Shown: one piece after another, positions 11,901 through 26,826 of the stretch | How positions within the stretch are numbered: position 1 is the stretch's first letter | Layout of the letters: each line of letters begins with the position of its first letter | Source: Homarus americanus | Taxonomy: Eukaryota > Arthropoda > Malacostraca > Decapoda > Nephropidae | Direction: 5' to 3' | Assembly: GCF_018991925.1 (NCBI RefSeq) | Contig: NW_024727881.1 | Span: 1-64,000, forward strand | Length of the DNA stretch: 64,000 bases | The notes under the pieces: model-generated | What the model was told of the DNA's origin: nothing | What the model saw: the letters and a program-made list of their open reading frames with translations, nothing else | Databases searched by the model: none | Made by a program: the position numbers and the translations under genes

Positions 11901-13838
11901 TCCAGGACCCCTCCCAGGGGTGTCGGTGCCCCGAGACCCATCCAGGGGCATCGTTGACCAGGAGTGACCCTCCTGGGGCGGCAGCGCCTCTGGGACCTCC
12001 CAAGATCCTACCAAGGGCTCCCCCAGGGCTGCACAGTTGGTCCTTATCTCATATATATATTACATATTTCCAGCATTATCTTACTTAACTGTGATTGGTG
12101 GACTATTGTTTTCATCCACGTAATTATAGCCAATAGGAGAAGAGATCAGTCTGTCAGCACAACACCACAACTTATGTATTGCTGTTGAATATTATTCTCC
12201 ATTACATTGTTTGGGGTGAAAAAGTACTGGAAATGTGATGGGCGGTGTATTTATTTAACGTTTCATCGCCCCGAGTTCTTAATATCGCAAAAAGTACTGC
12301 AGCCAGTGGACCTACATGTCTGTCGCTCCCAGATGCCCTCCTAGGGGCGGCGATGCCCCAGAGACCACCACATGGGAGGCGGCGCTCCCAGGGACCCTTC
12401 CTAGGGCGGCGGTGCTCACAGGAATCCTTCCAGGGGCGGTGGCGCCCATAGAGGCCCATCCAGGGGCGGTGTCGCCCACAGGTCCTACCAGGGGCGTTGG
12501 CGCCATGAGGGGCTCTCCCAGAAAAAGACACAAACCCAAGGGCCCTCTCAGGGATGTCTGTTCCCCCAGGGGCCCTTCCAGGGACGGCGTTGCCACCAGG
12601 GGCTTGCTAGGGGCGCTGGAGCCCTCAGGGGCTCACCCTGGGACAGTGGCACTCCCAGGGTTCCTCCCAGGGACCCACCCAGGGTTCTCGGTGCCCCCAA
12701 GACCCATCCAGGGGCATCGGTGTCAAAGTGACCCTCCTAGGGGCTGGAGTGCCTCCAGGAACCCTCCCAAGGGTCCTACCAAGGGCCCCCTGTGGTTCCT
12801 ATGGCACAGCTGGTCTATATGTCATATATGTCACATATTTCCAGCAGTCCCTTACTGAACTGTGATTGGTGGACTATTGTTTTAATATACAGCCAATAGG
12901 AGAAGAGATCAGTCAGTCAGCACAACACCACAACTTATGTATTCCTGTTGAATATTATTCTCCGTTACATTGTTTGGGGTGAAAAAGTACTGGAAATGTG
13001 ATGGGCGGTGTATTTATTTAACGTTTCATCGCCCAGAGTTCTAAATAGCGCAAAAACTACTGTAGCCAGGGGACCTACAGGTCTGGCGTTCCCAGAGGCC
13101 CTCCTAGGGATGGCGGTGCCCACAGAGACCCTCACAATGGTGGTGGAGCTCCCATGAACCCCCCTAGAGGGGCGGCAGCGACCACAGGGACTATTCTTAG
13201 GACGGTGGCGCTCCGAGGGACCCTTCCAGGTCCTACCAGGTGTGTTTGCGCCCTGAGGAACTCTCCCACAAAAAGACGCAAACCCAAGGGCCCTCCCAGG
13301 GATGTCTGTGCCCCCAGGGGCCCTACCAGGGACGGCGGCGCCACCAGGGGCCTGCTAGAGGCGCTGGATCCCTCAGGGGCTCACCCTGGGACAGTGGCGC
13401 TCCCAGGTTTCCTCCCAGGGACCCTCCTAGGGGTGTCGGTGCCCCCAAGACCCATCCAGGGGCATCGGTGACCAAAGTGACCCTCCTAGGGGCGGGAGCG
13501 CCTCCAGGAACCCTCCCAAGGATCCTGCAAAGGGCCCCTAGGGGCCCTATGGCACAATTATTCTTGATGTCATATATATCACATATTTCGAGCAGCCCCT
13601 AACTGAACAGTGATTGGTGGACTATTGTTTTAACATACAGCCAATAGGAGAAGAGATCAATGAGTCAGCACAACACCACAACTTATGTTTTCCTGTTGAA
13701 TATTATTCTCCGTTACATTGTTCAGGGTGTAATACTACTGGAAATGTGATGGGCGTTGTATTTACTTAACGTTTTATCGTCCAGAGTTCTAAATAGCACA
13801 GAAACTACTGCAGCCAGGGGCCCTACAGGTCTGGCGTA
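5931..13838. repeat. Compound satellite with ~1.1-kb higher-order repeat
   Basis: A conserved module recurs 13 times. Its anchor (TGATTGGTGGACTATTG) lies near 6610, 6967, 7693, 8047, 8826, 9178, 9921, 10259, 11002, 11349, 12090, 12860 and 13610. Spacings alternate between short (~340-357 bp) and long (~726-779 bp), so a short-plus-long dimer of 1.08-1.13 kb repeats five times. The last three anchors are all long-spaced. Each module runs from a TATATATTACATATTTCC stretch through a divergent CCAAT-box pair to GGGCGGTGTATTTATTTAACG. Between modules lies a ~30-bp GC-rich minisatellite built around CTCCCAGGGACC and GGGGCGG. The first unit is truncated by the junction with the upstream minisatellite. 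Short ORFs recurring in each unit are repeat shadows. Confidence 0.93.
8826..8858. promoter_or_regulatory. Divergent CCAAT-box pair in satellite module (representative copy)
   Basis: In a clean copy, ATTGG at 8826-8830 and CCAAT at 8854-8858 form an inverted pair 28 bp apart. The same arrangement is kept in nearly all 13 modules. CCAAT in this form is the NF-Y core in animals. No downstream transcript or gene is visible, so any promoter activity is inference. Confidence 0.35.
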
Positions 13839-14152
13839 TTGAGAGGGCTCCTGTGATCGCCGCCTTCGGTGGGAGCGTCGCTGTGGGCACTGTAGCACCT
13901 CGGAGGGTCACTAGGGACACCAATGCCCCTGCAAGGGTCCCTGGGGGGACAGACGCCCAAGGAAAGGTTCATGGTAGGCGCCATGGTATTTGAGAGAGCA
14001 GCTGGAAGCGCCGCTTTCCTTGGGAGAGTCCCTGGGGGCGCGGCCTTTCCTGGGAGGGCCTCTAGGAGCCCCACTGTCCCTTGGAAAGCCTTAAGGGCGC
14101 CAGCACCCCTGGCATGGCCCCTGGGAGCGCCGCCGTCCCTGGGCCAGAATAT
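13839..14152 (-). repeat. Inverted block of the GC-rich satellite component
   Basis: After GGTCTGGCG at about 13838 the satellite changes orientation. The reverse complement of 13839-14152 shows the same ordered landmarks as the forward arrays: GGGACGGCGGCGCTCCCAG, then GGGACAGTGGGGCTCC, then CCCAGGGAC repeats. The block lacks the CCAAT module. It marks the distal edge of the satellite domain. Confidence 0.75.
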
Positions 14153-14429
14153 ACTTTTTTCTCAGAATTGAAATTTAAAGGGTTTAACTAATTAAGTACT
14201 TTCAGATTAACACACAAACCCTAAATCAAACCTTGGAAACCCATAGTTGATGAGTAATTAGCATTGAAAAATGTCAGTAAAATATTTCAAGGGTCATTTT
14301 GGCCACTAATTACTCTGCAACCGAATCGGACCACATATTCATAATCAGCAAGCTCAGTTGTATCCATACTGTGATTTTCTGCAAAATCTAACTTTTGGCC
14401 CAAAACCACCAAAAATGTAAGTCTTACAC
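14153..14429. other. AT-rich sequence between satellite edge and hAT element
   Basis: AT-rich sequence with no ORF or repeat I recognise. On the minus strand its first ~70 nt next to the hAT element continue the retrotransposon reading frame (KCKTYIFGG...) before reaching a stop, so at least that part belongs to the interrupted LINE. The 8-bp target duplication TCTTACAC occupies 14422-14429. Confidence 0.5.
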
Positions 14430-14750
14430 CAGCGGTGTCAAACTGAAAACCTTTCGAGGGCCAATTCTTATTTTAGTTACCTTCTTCAGGGCCAACACAA
14501 GTGCTATATCACATATTTGCAGGATTGAAGTTTACATCTTCACACATTGCCTTACCTGGCTTACCAGGAATACCTCATTTGGGTTTGTCTGATCTTAAGT
14601 ATGTAAAATTCATTTTACTAAATAAACATGATTATATCTATTTCTTTCATAATTTCACGGGATGATAAATTTTACCGTCATCCCACGGGCCACACCTGAC
14701 CATCCCAAGGGCCACGTTTGGCCGGCGGGCCATGAGTTTGACACCCCTGC
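14430..14750. mobile_element. hAT-type non-autonomous element (MITE), 321 bp
   Basis: The left end CAGCGGTGTCAAACT and the right end AGTTTGACACCCCTG are terminal inverted repeats of the type common in hAT elements. The flanks carry an exact 8-bp duplication, TCTTACAC, at 14422-14429 and 14751-14758, the size expected of hAT insertions. The interior is AT-rich with no transposase. The host sequence is the retrotransposon reverse-transcriptase region: removing the element plus one duplication rejoins the codons NVTKC and KTY in one frame. Confidence 0.85.
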
Positions 14751-14758
14751 TCTTACAC

Positions 14759-15868
14759 TTCGTGACATTGAATCTCAGCAGCCATTTCTTCGACCATTCT
14801 TGGTGCCCACAGAGGTCCTTCTGCAGCTCTTCGCAGTCCGCTTGGTTCTTGATTTCCCGAAATAACTTGGCGTCATAGGCAAACATTTGTATGGAGGAGT
14901 GTACAACGTTAGGCATGTCATTTATGAAACAAACAACCAACAGCAGGCCCAATACACTGCCCTGTGGTACCCCGCTTGTGAGAGGTGCGGATGATGATTT
15001 CGTGCCATTAATCACCACACACTGCTTGCGGTCATGCAGAAAGTCGTCTATCCACGCTAGGACATTTCCCCGAATTCCCTACTCTTCCAGTTTGATTTTC
15101 AGCTTTTCGTGGGGTACACTGACGAAAGCCTTGGAAAAATCTAGGTAAATATCGTCGATATTACCACCCCGTTCCAGAATATGGGTCCAAATATCCATTA
15201 CCTTGAGCAATTGTGTTAAACAGGAGCGTCCCGGCATAAAACCGTGTTGCAATCCTTTACAAGGTTGTTTCGTAGTAGATGTTCCATTGCGGCATCTCTG
15301 ATAATACTCTCAAGTACTTTACATATTATGCTGGTCAGGCTCACCGGTCTATAGTTGTTCGTGGAGTGACGATCGCCCTTCTTGAAGATAGGATTCACAC
15401 AAGCCACTTTCCATTCACTGGGTACCTTTTGTTCATCCAGTCCAGGCATTTACAAAACAGGATCTTCAGGGTCTCGGCAAGCTCGTTGCACAACTCTCTT
15501 AGCACTCTAGGATGTACCATGTCAGGGCCGGGACTCTTATGGACCTTTAGCTTAGACAGTTTATTTCTAATACCCTCTTCTGTGAACACAATGTGAGTCA
15601 GTACTGTGTCGAACCGTCTGTACTCAAACGCAGGAAGGTTAATCGCATCCTCTCTTGTGAACACCAAGGAAAAGAAGCTGTTCAATGCCTCAGCTTTATC
15701 CTGGTCAGAATCTGAGTACCTACCATCTTCAAGCCTCAGGTCTGATACTCTTACTCGCATTTTTAATTTCGACTTTGCATAGCGGTAAAACGCCTTTGGG
15801 TTTAACTTGACCTCGCTTGCAACCAGCCTCTGGAACTCCTTTTCAGCCCTTCTACACTTTATCTTTGC
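14759..15868 (-). pseudogene. Non-LTR retrotransposon reverse transcriptase, disabled
   Basis: On the minus strand, conceptual fragments follow the order of a CR1/jockey-type reverse transcriptase: SPGPDMVHPRVLREL near 15525, then VNPIFKKGDRHSTNNYRPVSLTSI near 15360, then HGFMPGRSCLTQLL near 15235, then LTSGVPQGSVLG near 14975, then FAYDAKLF near 14885. The catalytic box normally reads F/YADD, so the first Asp is replaced by Tyr. Frameshifts lie near 15435 and 15255, and an in-frame TAG is at 15079-15081. It is an old inactive copy. The hAT element at 14430-14750 cuts off its 3' portion. Clade assignment (CR1/L2 versus jockey) needs a phylogeny. Confidence 0.88.
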
Positions 15869-17040
15869 TTAGTTTCTGGCTCTTGCATACATCCCCCTGT
15901 CCTGCTCATCGTTTGACCCAACCCACTTCTTGAATTTCTGGGGTTTCTTCTTAACTTTGTCGACCGCTGCGTGATTCATGTGTAGGGATCCCCTCGTATT
16001 CCTAGAGGCACTAGGTTTGGTCTTGGGTATATATTTATCGATCAAATGGGTCACTTTACTAGTTATGATATTCAGCGTAGTGTCTGCGTTCTTGTGCCTT
16101 AATGAGTCAGGCCAGTTGATACCCCTCATCTCTTCCCTCATCCCGTTGTAATTTCCCTTGTAATATTTGCACCTTGGCTTGGCCTTATCCTGAACTAGGT
16201 AACAGTTAAATCTGAATGGCAACACTATATGGTGACTGGTGCCAACTGGGGCAAGGTGTTCCAGTTTGGCCACCATACCCTCCTTGTTTGTTATGATGAG
16301 GTCTAGTGGCTTGGGTGTTTGCTCCCCTCTGTAATGTGTCGGGTCTCTAACATGTTGGAACAGAAAATTATCTCTCAGAGTTTCTACAAAAAGAGTAGCA
16401 GGGTTATTCAAGTCATTTGGGGTGAACTCGTTTCTCCAGTTGATATCGCCATAGTTAAAGTCCCCCATGATAAGGAGGTGGCTAGGGTTGAGCATCGCCG
16501 CGTTGTCTATTAAGGCTCTCAAGTTCCTTTGATTTAGTGGGCCACAGTTTGGGGATCTGTAGATACACCCGACGATAAGTAAGTCCCCTCCCTTTAATTT
16601 AACTTTACACCACTTGGACTCTCCAAAAACATTCTCTCCCTGTACCCTCACCTGGCTGGCCCTAAGGTCTTGCCTAGCATAGATAACCACACCCCTCTTG
16701 CAAGTTTCTTGAGAAAGGTTCGTAAATGAGCCATATCCAGCAATACTGAACTCACATTCCTCTGGGTCGATTCTCCTGTTCTTGTACAACAGTTCTACAA
16801 CTCCTACATTATCTGGTTGGTGTACCTTCAGTAGTGTTTCAAACTCCTCTCTCTTATCAAGAAACGTGTCAGTATTAGTGTACATGACATTCAAGCCAGA
16901 ATTTGTTCTCGATAATGTCTCTGATCTTAGTAGTAACCCCACCCCTCCCCCATTCTCAGAAACTGCAGCATTTGCTAAGTACACTGTATCATGGTCTTTC
17001 TATTACCACTCATTGTCACAGTATGTATCAGTCACTAAAA
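15869..17040 (-). pseudogene. Non-LTR retrotransposon AP-endonuclease domain, disabled
   Basis: A 371-codon open stretch on the minus strand matches the apurinic-type endonuclease of LINE elements. It contains YTNTDTFLDKREEFETLL at the domain start, VGVVEL (the catalytic Glu region), YRSPN, the GDFNYGDINW box and LDLIITN. The last motif, normally S-D-H, reads S-H-H, losing a conserved catalytic Asp. A TAA at 15869-15871 separates it from the reverse transcriptase, which continues in the same frame (AKIKCRRAEKEF...). The 5' side fades near 17040, where two stops interrupt a related upstream frame, so the copy is probably 5'-truncated. Such elements cut target DNA and prime reverse transcription from the nick. 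This copy cannot. Confidence 0.9.
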
Positions 17041-21668
<4,628 letters not shown>

Positions 21669-21848
21669 GGGAGAGAGTAAAAGAGAGAGAGAGTGTGAGT
21701 GAGAGAGAGCAAGAAAGAGAGAGTGAGAGAGAGCAAGAAAGAGAGAGTGAGAGAGCGCAAGAAGGAGAGCAAGAAAGAGAGAGCGAGAGAGAGTAAGAGC
21801 AAGAAAGAGAGAGCCAGAAAGAGAGTGAGAGCAAGAAAGAGAGTGAGA

Positions 21849-21916
<68 letters not shown>
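21669..21916. repeat. Purine (GA)n tract with degenerate flank
   Basis: 21669-21850 is an imperfect GAGAGA/AAGAAAGA mixture. 21851-21916 is pure (AG)n. Arg/Glu/Lys-rich ORFs here are artefacts. Confidence 0.97.
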
Positions 21917-21919
<3 letters not shown>

Positions 21920-23667
21920 TTTGTTATCGAGAGCTCTAAACCGTGATTAGCTACAGGTTAACTAAGCAAGTGTTTATCAAGCAACTCCCTACTGTAACTT
22001 TCTTTAGTTATGGAGAATTAATGCGCAGTTCCATTAAGAAGCTAAAACTAATAACATTCTGCTGTAAGGATATATAAACATCATATTGAACAGACAACAT
22101 AAATATGATCTAGTAAAATTCGATTTCACCTAGCTCGAAAAAAGACACTGGCACATATAAAATATGCACATCACAACAAAACAATAGAAAAGTCTTTTTA
22201 ATCTCCATAAAGAATGTGAGAAAACAACCAGTTTTATACAAGTCTAAACACATATGTTACCTGTCTGACGCCCCGCCTGACGAGTAAACATAATGGCTAT
22301 ATAACCTAGGCTGATAAGATGATAGTTGGGAGGGAGGGGAGGCAGGGGTGGTAGGAGGTAAGAACTGTAGACTTGGTTACAGTCCTACTACCTTCTCAGC
22401 CACCCCAGAACTCCGTACAGCTTCAACAAGGAGAGAACGGCCATTATGTCGATGTCCTAGAAATTAGTATGGGGATTCTAATACACTACTCGGAACCTTG
22501 CGGGTACGTCAACTTATGTTTAAATCTATATTCGCACAGGTCCATCCACGATACCCAATATTCATCGCGCTGTGTGATACTTGGCAGAGTCTCTCGCTAT
22601 TATGGCTGGGGTGTGTGTGATCATCCAAGCACCACCCCCGAAAAGCAGGAAGCCCGCGGCGGTGTGGGCGACCCATGAGCTGAACCTTGCCACAGGCCAG
22701 GCCTCACCACCCATACATAACATCCACATGACCAACACATCTTTTCATGTTATTCACATTATTATTTTACACAGAATTCACCTTCCTTCTGGGCGTCTTA
22801 ATGTGTTTAGTGAATGAGGAGGACCTCGTGTGATTTGGGCCGACAAATGTGTTAAGCCTTGTCTTATAAGTTCGTGGATTGTGGATGTAGTTGTGGGTGT
22901 GACCCAGACACATGTGGGAAGTGGCTGTTGCTTCTCAGGTGAGCCAAGTGTCAAACGACCGAGATGCACACTGTTGCCTGTAGAGCTAAACGTGTGGCTC
23001 ATCAGCAATCATTAAGTAGCGTAAATCCACTGTGTTTCTGTTTTTTAGTTAATGAACAAGAAGCACTATGACAGACCACACGCAAAATAAATAGCAAAAC
23101 TTATATATTACTTCATCTGAGTATATGTTCTCTCATTCATAATACTGAAGAATACTTGAAATACTCATAAAACTTTCATATACAGAAAACATTTTCTTGT
23201 AATATCACCAGTCAGCTACACAGCTTAGACAAGTAAGCAAAACAAAATATCTACGAGCATATAAAATACACACAAACAGTCCTTTAAAGATTAGATTCAC
23301 TATATGAAAAAACTTGACTTAACAAGAACCGTCGACTGATTGCAGGTTGCGACCAGTGCAGCAGTGACCAAGATACTTGTGGATACTTCCCATAAACTCA
23401 TGCCAGTAACAAAACAAACATTATAATTTCAACGATATTTATCACTGACAGGCCCCCTGTTGGAAACGCAAAGTGTTGGTGTTGCAAGGGCCTGGTGTGT
23501 TGTTGATGGACGATCCAAGTGCAGAGGTCATCTTTCATCATCATGCGATATGGTGGCAGGTCTCATGGCAAAGCTCAGGGCTCGACCACGCTCTTGTTCT
23601 GCTTTGTTGTTGTCACTGTTGCTTATTCTGTTGCTGTGGCGGAGCGGAGCAGCCCACCATCCCAGGC
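21917..23667. other. Interval downstream of the innexin gene
   Basis: No supported gene. 23460-23667 is GC-rich and continuous with the innexin 3' region, so it is probably 3' UTR of at least one isoform. 22550-22710 is moderately GC-rich with short open frames on both strands but no recognisable domain. The rest is AT-rich. Confidence 0.4.
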
Positions 23668-23834
23668 TTAGCTGGAAGGGTACACCAGGTGCATGGTGGG
23701 CAGCAAGCCCCAACGTGGTGGTGTGGTGGTATGAGAGTCGCGCGGCGCCTTCCCCTGCGTGCGGTTCTGCAGCCCCGAGCGTCTAGGTGGCGTAGGGGGC
23801 TGGGCCGAGCCCTGTGCGCTGCCGTAGCCCAGGT
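23668..23834 (-). CDS. Candidate alternative 3'-terminal exon of the innexin gene
   Basis: On the minus strand a pyrimidine-rich acceptor ending CCTCAG precedes ACCTGGGCTACGGC at 23834. Inside innexin exon 2 a strong donor, CTCG|GTAAGC, lies at 24094/24093 and leaves one base in phase. Joining them gives Leu-Asp-Leu-Gly-Tyr and then a 55-residue tail, DLGYGSAQGSAQPPTPPRRS onward, ending in TAA at 23668-23670. Third codon positions are mostly G or C, as in a coding exon. The predicted intron is 259 bp and the isoform would be 440 residues. The tail would lie in the cytoplasm, where innexin C-termini carry regulatory and partner-binding sites. The splice itself is inference. The alternative is that this is 3' UTR. 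Confidence 0.4.
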
Positions 23835-23881
23835 CTGAGGGTTGGAGGACCTCACAGAGGCCAGGCAGGAGCCAACCACAC

Positions 23882-24052
23882 TTACAGCCCCTCGCAGTGG
23901 CCGTTGGAATAGGCGGTGCCGTACCCGTGTACGGGTGGGTAGCGGTTATGATACTGGCCGTACGGGTGCGCATTTGCGCGGAACCCGAAGCTGGGTTGAC
24001 CATTGGGAAGGCAGTGTGTGAGCGAGTGTGGGGAAGTGCGCGGCGCTGAATC
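23882..24052 (-). other. In-frame open extension after the innexin TGA stop
   Basis: Directly after the TGA at 24053-24055 the same frame stays open for 56 codons to TAA at 23882-23884. The second half reads PSFGFRANAHPYGQYHNRYP and onward: a Tyr/His/Gly-rich sequence with third positions mostly G or C. A 48-nt in-frame excision (GTAAGC at 24093 to ATTCAG at 24046) would also bypass the stop, but its 3' end lacks a pyrimidine tract. The terminal TAA sits inside a perfect GTAAGT donor. Whether this is read-through, an alternative exon or 3' UTR cannot be decided from sequence. Confidence 0.3.
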
Positions 24053-24934
24053 TCATATGTAATTTACAGACTGAAGCGATTTCTCTTGCTTACCGAGGCG
24101 GGACGGTTTGGAGTCGGAACTTTCTCCTCCTTGTACCTCATACACAAGCTGGGTGACAAGCTCAGCGATGAGTACAGGGTCCATGGTGGGTGCCAGATTG
24201 CACAGCACAAACCAATCACTGAGATTGTGTGCATTAATGAACCGATCCAAAGTATCTTCGGGCACTAGTTTAGCGCTGAACTTGAGGCGCAATCGACGTG
24301 CCGGCTTGCATGTAACAAGCACCAGCATGTATAAACCCCGCAGCAGTGACAGTCCAAACAACATGCAGTACCAGAAGTAGAGGAACAGGAAGATCTTATC
24401 ATTAAAGCAGTTGATAGGGAGGAGACAGAGTGGGTAGTAACTGTTGATGGTGCCTCCACGACTGTGATACTGTAGCTTACAGACGGTCAGACGGGGGAAC
24501 CGTGCCGTCATTGGAGAAATCGTAGTGTTGGTTGCATTGTGCATGAAGTTGACCCAGTCCAGACCGTAGTTGTAGAAGTCACCTCCCAGGAACACGTCAG
24601 TGAGAATGAAGAAAGAGGCGAGCAAGGCAATTGCTAAAAGTTCTGTCAATAGGTATTGCCAGAGCCAGTACTCGTGATTCCCCCTCGTCTGCTTCATATG
24701 CCACACCAGGAAGTTCTTTTTATCCTCCCAGTCCTCACGACGCCGAAGGTTGGTGAAATCAAAGGGGAGGCACTGACTGTGGGTCAGCTGGTGCCAAATT
24801 TGCCGTGGTAAGTAGATGACGAGCGCCTCAATCAGCAGGAAGAATGTCACCCACTGGTAGTATGAGATCTCCCTCCGAGAACTTTGGCCTTCCACGAATT
24901 GGCCCAAGTTGGGGTAGATAACATTTTTACCAAC
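24053..24934 (-). CDS. Innexin (gap-junction channel subunit), coding exon 2
   Basis: This exon encodes residues 106-398. It begins after the acceptor TTTTCCAG at 24935 with GTT GGT AAA. The innexin signature YYQW is at residues 130-133 and opens the second membrane segment (~132-152). A cytoplasmic loop follows, the third segment is ~199-219, and the second extracellular loop holds conserved Cys257 and Cys275 plus an extra Cys281 in the family block PLCLLPINCFNDKIFLFLYF. The fourth segment is ~286-310. The C-terminal region has DWFVLCNLAPTMDP, close to the family pattern. Two N-glycosylation sequons (Asn238, Asn241) lie in extracellular loop 2. The annotated stop is TGA at 24053, but alternative tails are possible. 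Innexins form the intercellular gap-junction channels and hemichannels of invertebrates. The subtype is not assignable without a phylogeny. Confidence 0.95.
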   Translation of the reverse strand, partial: VGKNVIYPNLGQFVEGQSSRREISYYQWVTFFLLIEALVIYLPRQIWHQLTHSQCLPFDFTNLRRREDWEDKKNFLVWHMKQTRGNHEYWLWQYLLTELLAIALLASFFILTDVFLGGDFYNYGLDWVNFMHNATNTTISPMTARFPRLTVCKLQYHSRGGTINSYYPLCLLPINCFNDKIFLFLYFWYCMLFGLSLLRGLYMLVLVTCKPARRLRLKFSAKLVPEDTLDRFINAHNLSDWFVLCNLAPTMDPVLIAELVTQLVYEVQGGESSDSKPSRLGKQEKSLQSVNYI

Positions 24935-25992
24935 CTGGAAAAGAAGAGGAGTGTTAGGACAACTCTTAAAATGTACTCTTCTTGACAACTGGTGTTTAGT
25001 TTGTAGGGAAAATTATTGTTGTGTTAGTTATTTAGAAAACTGGTGTTGGGTGTTTACAAATGACTATGGTACAAAAAAGAAAGATCTAATTTTGTGGTAT
25101 TTTATATCTCAGTAAGTTAGGTTTACAAGTGGACAAATGTCTCTGTACAGTATTATCATAAAATGAAACAGTTATATGCAAATAATTGTTTTTCCATTCT
25201 GGTACAGTAACAGTATCATATATGCCCATAAATTTGACAAAGATATTTAACACTTAATGATCCATGTACTACAGAATCTCAGTGATCCACACATTATTTA
25301 TGACAACTGCCAAACTCTTGGCCATGTTTAACCAGTCCTAAGAAATGACCGTCTCTCTGAGAAAAATTTTCTCCCCTGCCTACTCTTCTGGCATTACTGA
25401 GCATATGTCGAGCCCAAGCTTAATGCAAATGTGGTCAGTTCATCAAGTGTTTACACAAGCTATGAATGCCTTAGTATATATACCTTCCTGTGTATTCTTT
25501 CGCCCTAAACTTCATCACAGTTTACCTACAGAAGATGAGGTACTTCAAGGATCATAAAGTCAAGGTACTGTACATAGAAGAAGAAGTAGCACCACTCCCA
25601 TAGAGCTCTGTACTGATAAAAAGAGGAAAAAGAAGAAAAAAAGAGGTTTTGTTGAAGTTTTCTTATGCTACTAAACACTGCATTGGTTTACAAAATAGTG
25701 TAGATTTTTTTGTTTTATTGTGATTGGAGCCACTGATACTGAATAGAAAGGAAAATTAATCGCTTATCAGCAACTCGTTTAGCGTTGCTAATTGGCCAGT
25801 TATGGATACGTCACTTGGCTCTGGCCCTTTGTTTCAATATGGCAATGCCATAACCTGATGATGACCCAAGTGACCCCACACACCCCTCCTCAACAACCAG
25901 TGCAACTCATTCAACCCACACCATTACAGCTCAGTACACATACCATCACTGAAAATCATAGTTGGTGAATACTGCACCTGCCTGTATAACTA

Positions 25993-26023
25993 TGTACTGT
26001 ACTGTACTGTACTGTACTGTACT
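25993..26023. repeat. (ACTGT)n microsatellite
   Basis: About six tandem copies of ACTGT. Scattered ACTGTA words recur through 26,300-26,900. Confidence 0.9.
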
Positions 26024-26826
26024 TCAAGAATTCAATGTTTTTCTGATGTTCTTGGCCTAATGGCTGACAATTTCTTGCTCAATGCACCCCACGAACCCTT
26101 TGGCTTTTTGGTCAATTTATTAATTGTGCTTTGATTAGAAATTTTTTCTTTGCATTTTGTTAAGTACTGTATTAATTTGTTATAATCCCTTACCTTGACT
26201 GATGACTCAAACCCAAGTGTATAATAGGATAACAGACATTTTTACTGTCTTTCACCCCAACCTCCACTGTTTCCACGACAGTATTTGTTCAGTTATAAGC
26301 TCCAGTCAGCCTCCTGTCAATCTTACAATATACTGTACTATAGCTACTTTACTTAGGCTCCATTGGGGCTCCACTGACATTTTTATGTACAGAGACTGAA
26401 TTTAAAGGTTGAATTAATAGTACAGTATAATATTCTCTACTAGTTACTCATTTGAAACTTGTGAAAGTGAAAGTGCATCTCCTAGGTTGATGCCCTGTTG
26501 GGGACACTTTGGATACAGCACATTGTATAATAAGCAGTGGGTATACTGTAATGGATATTATAATTTTTAACTACTGTACAGTACAATAGTACAGTACTGT
26601 ATTGTACATCCAGACTAAATGAATAAATACCTAAAACTAGCATAAAAAATTACAGGTTGTGAATATTTAGTGTTTGCAAAATGAATATCTTTCCAAGAGT
26701 CAGTAACGCAAATAATTTACAATATTATAACTTTTTGACGATGGATCCTTAATCAATGTTTTTAGGAGTACTTGTGCTGAGATTTTGAATAAAATAAAAT
26801 TGTCCAAATCCAAAACTTAACCTTTG

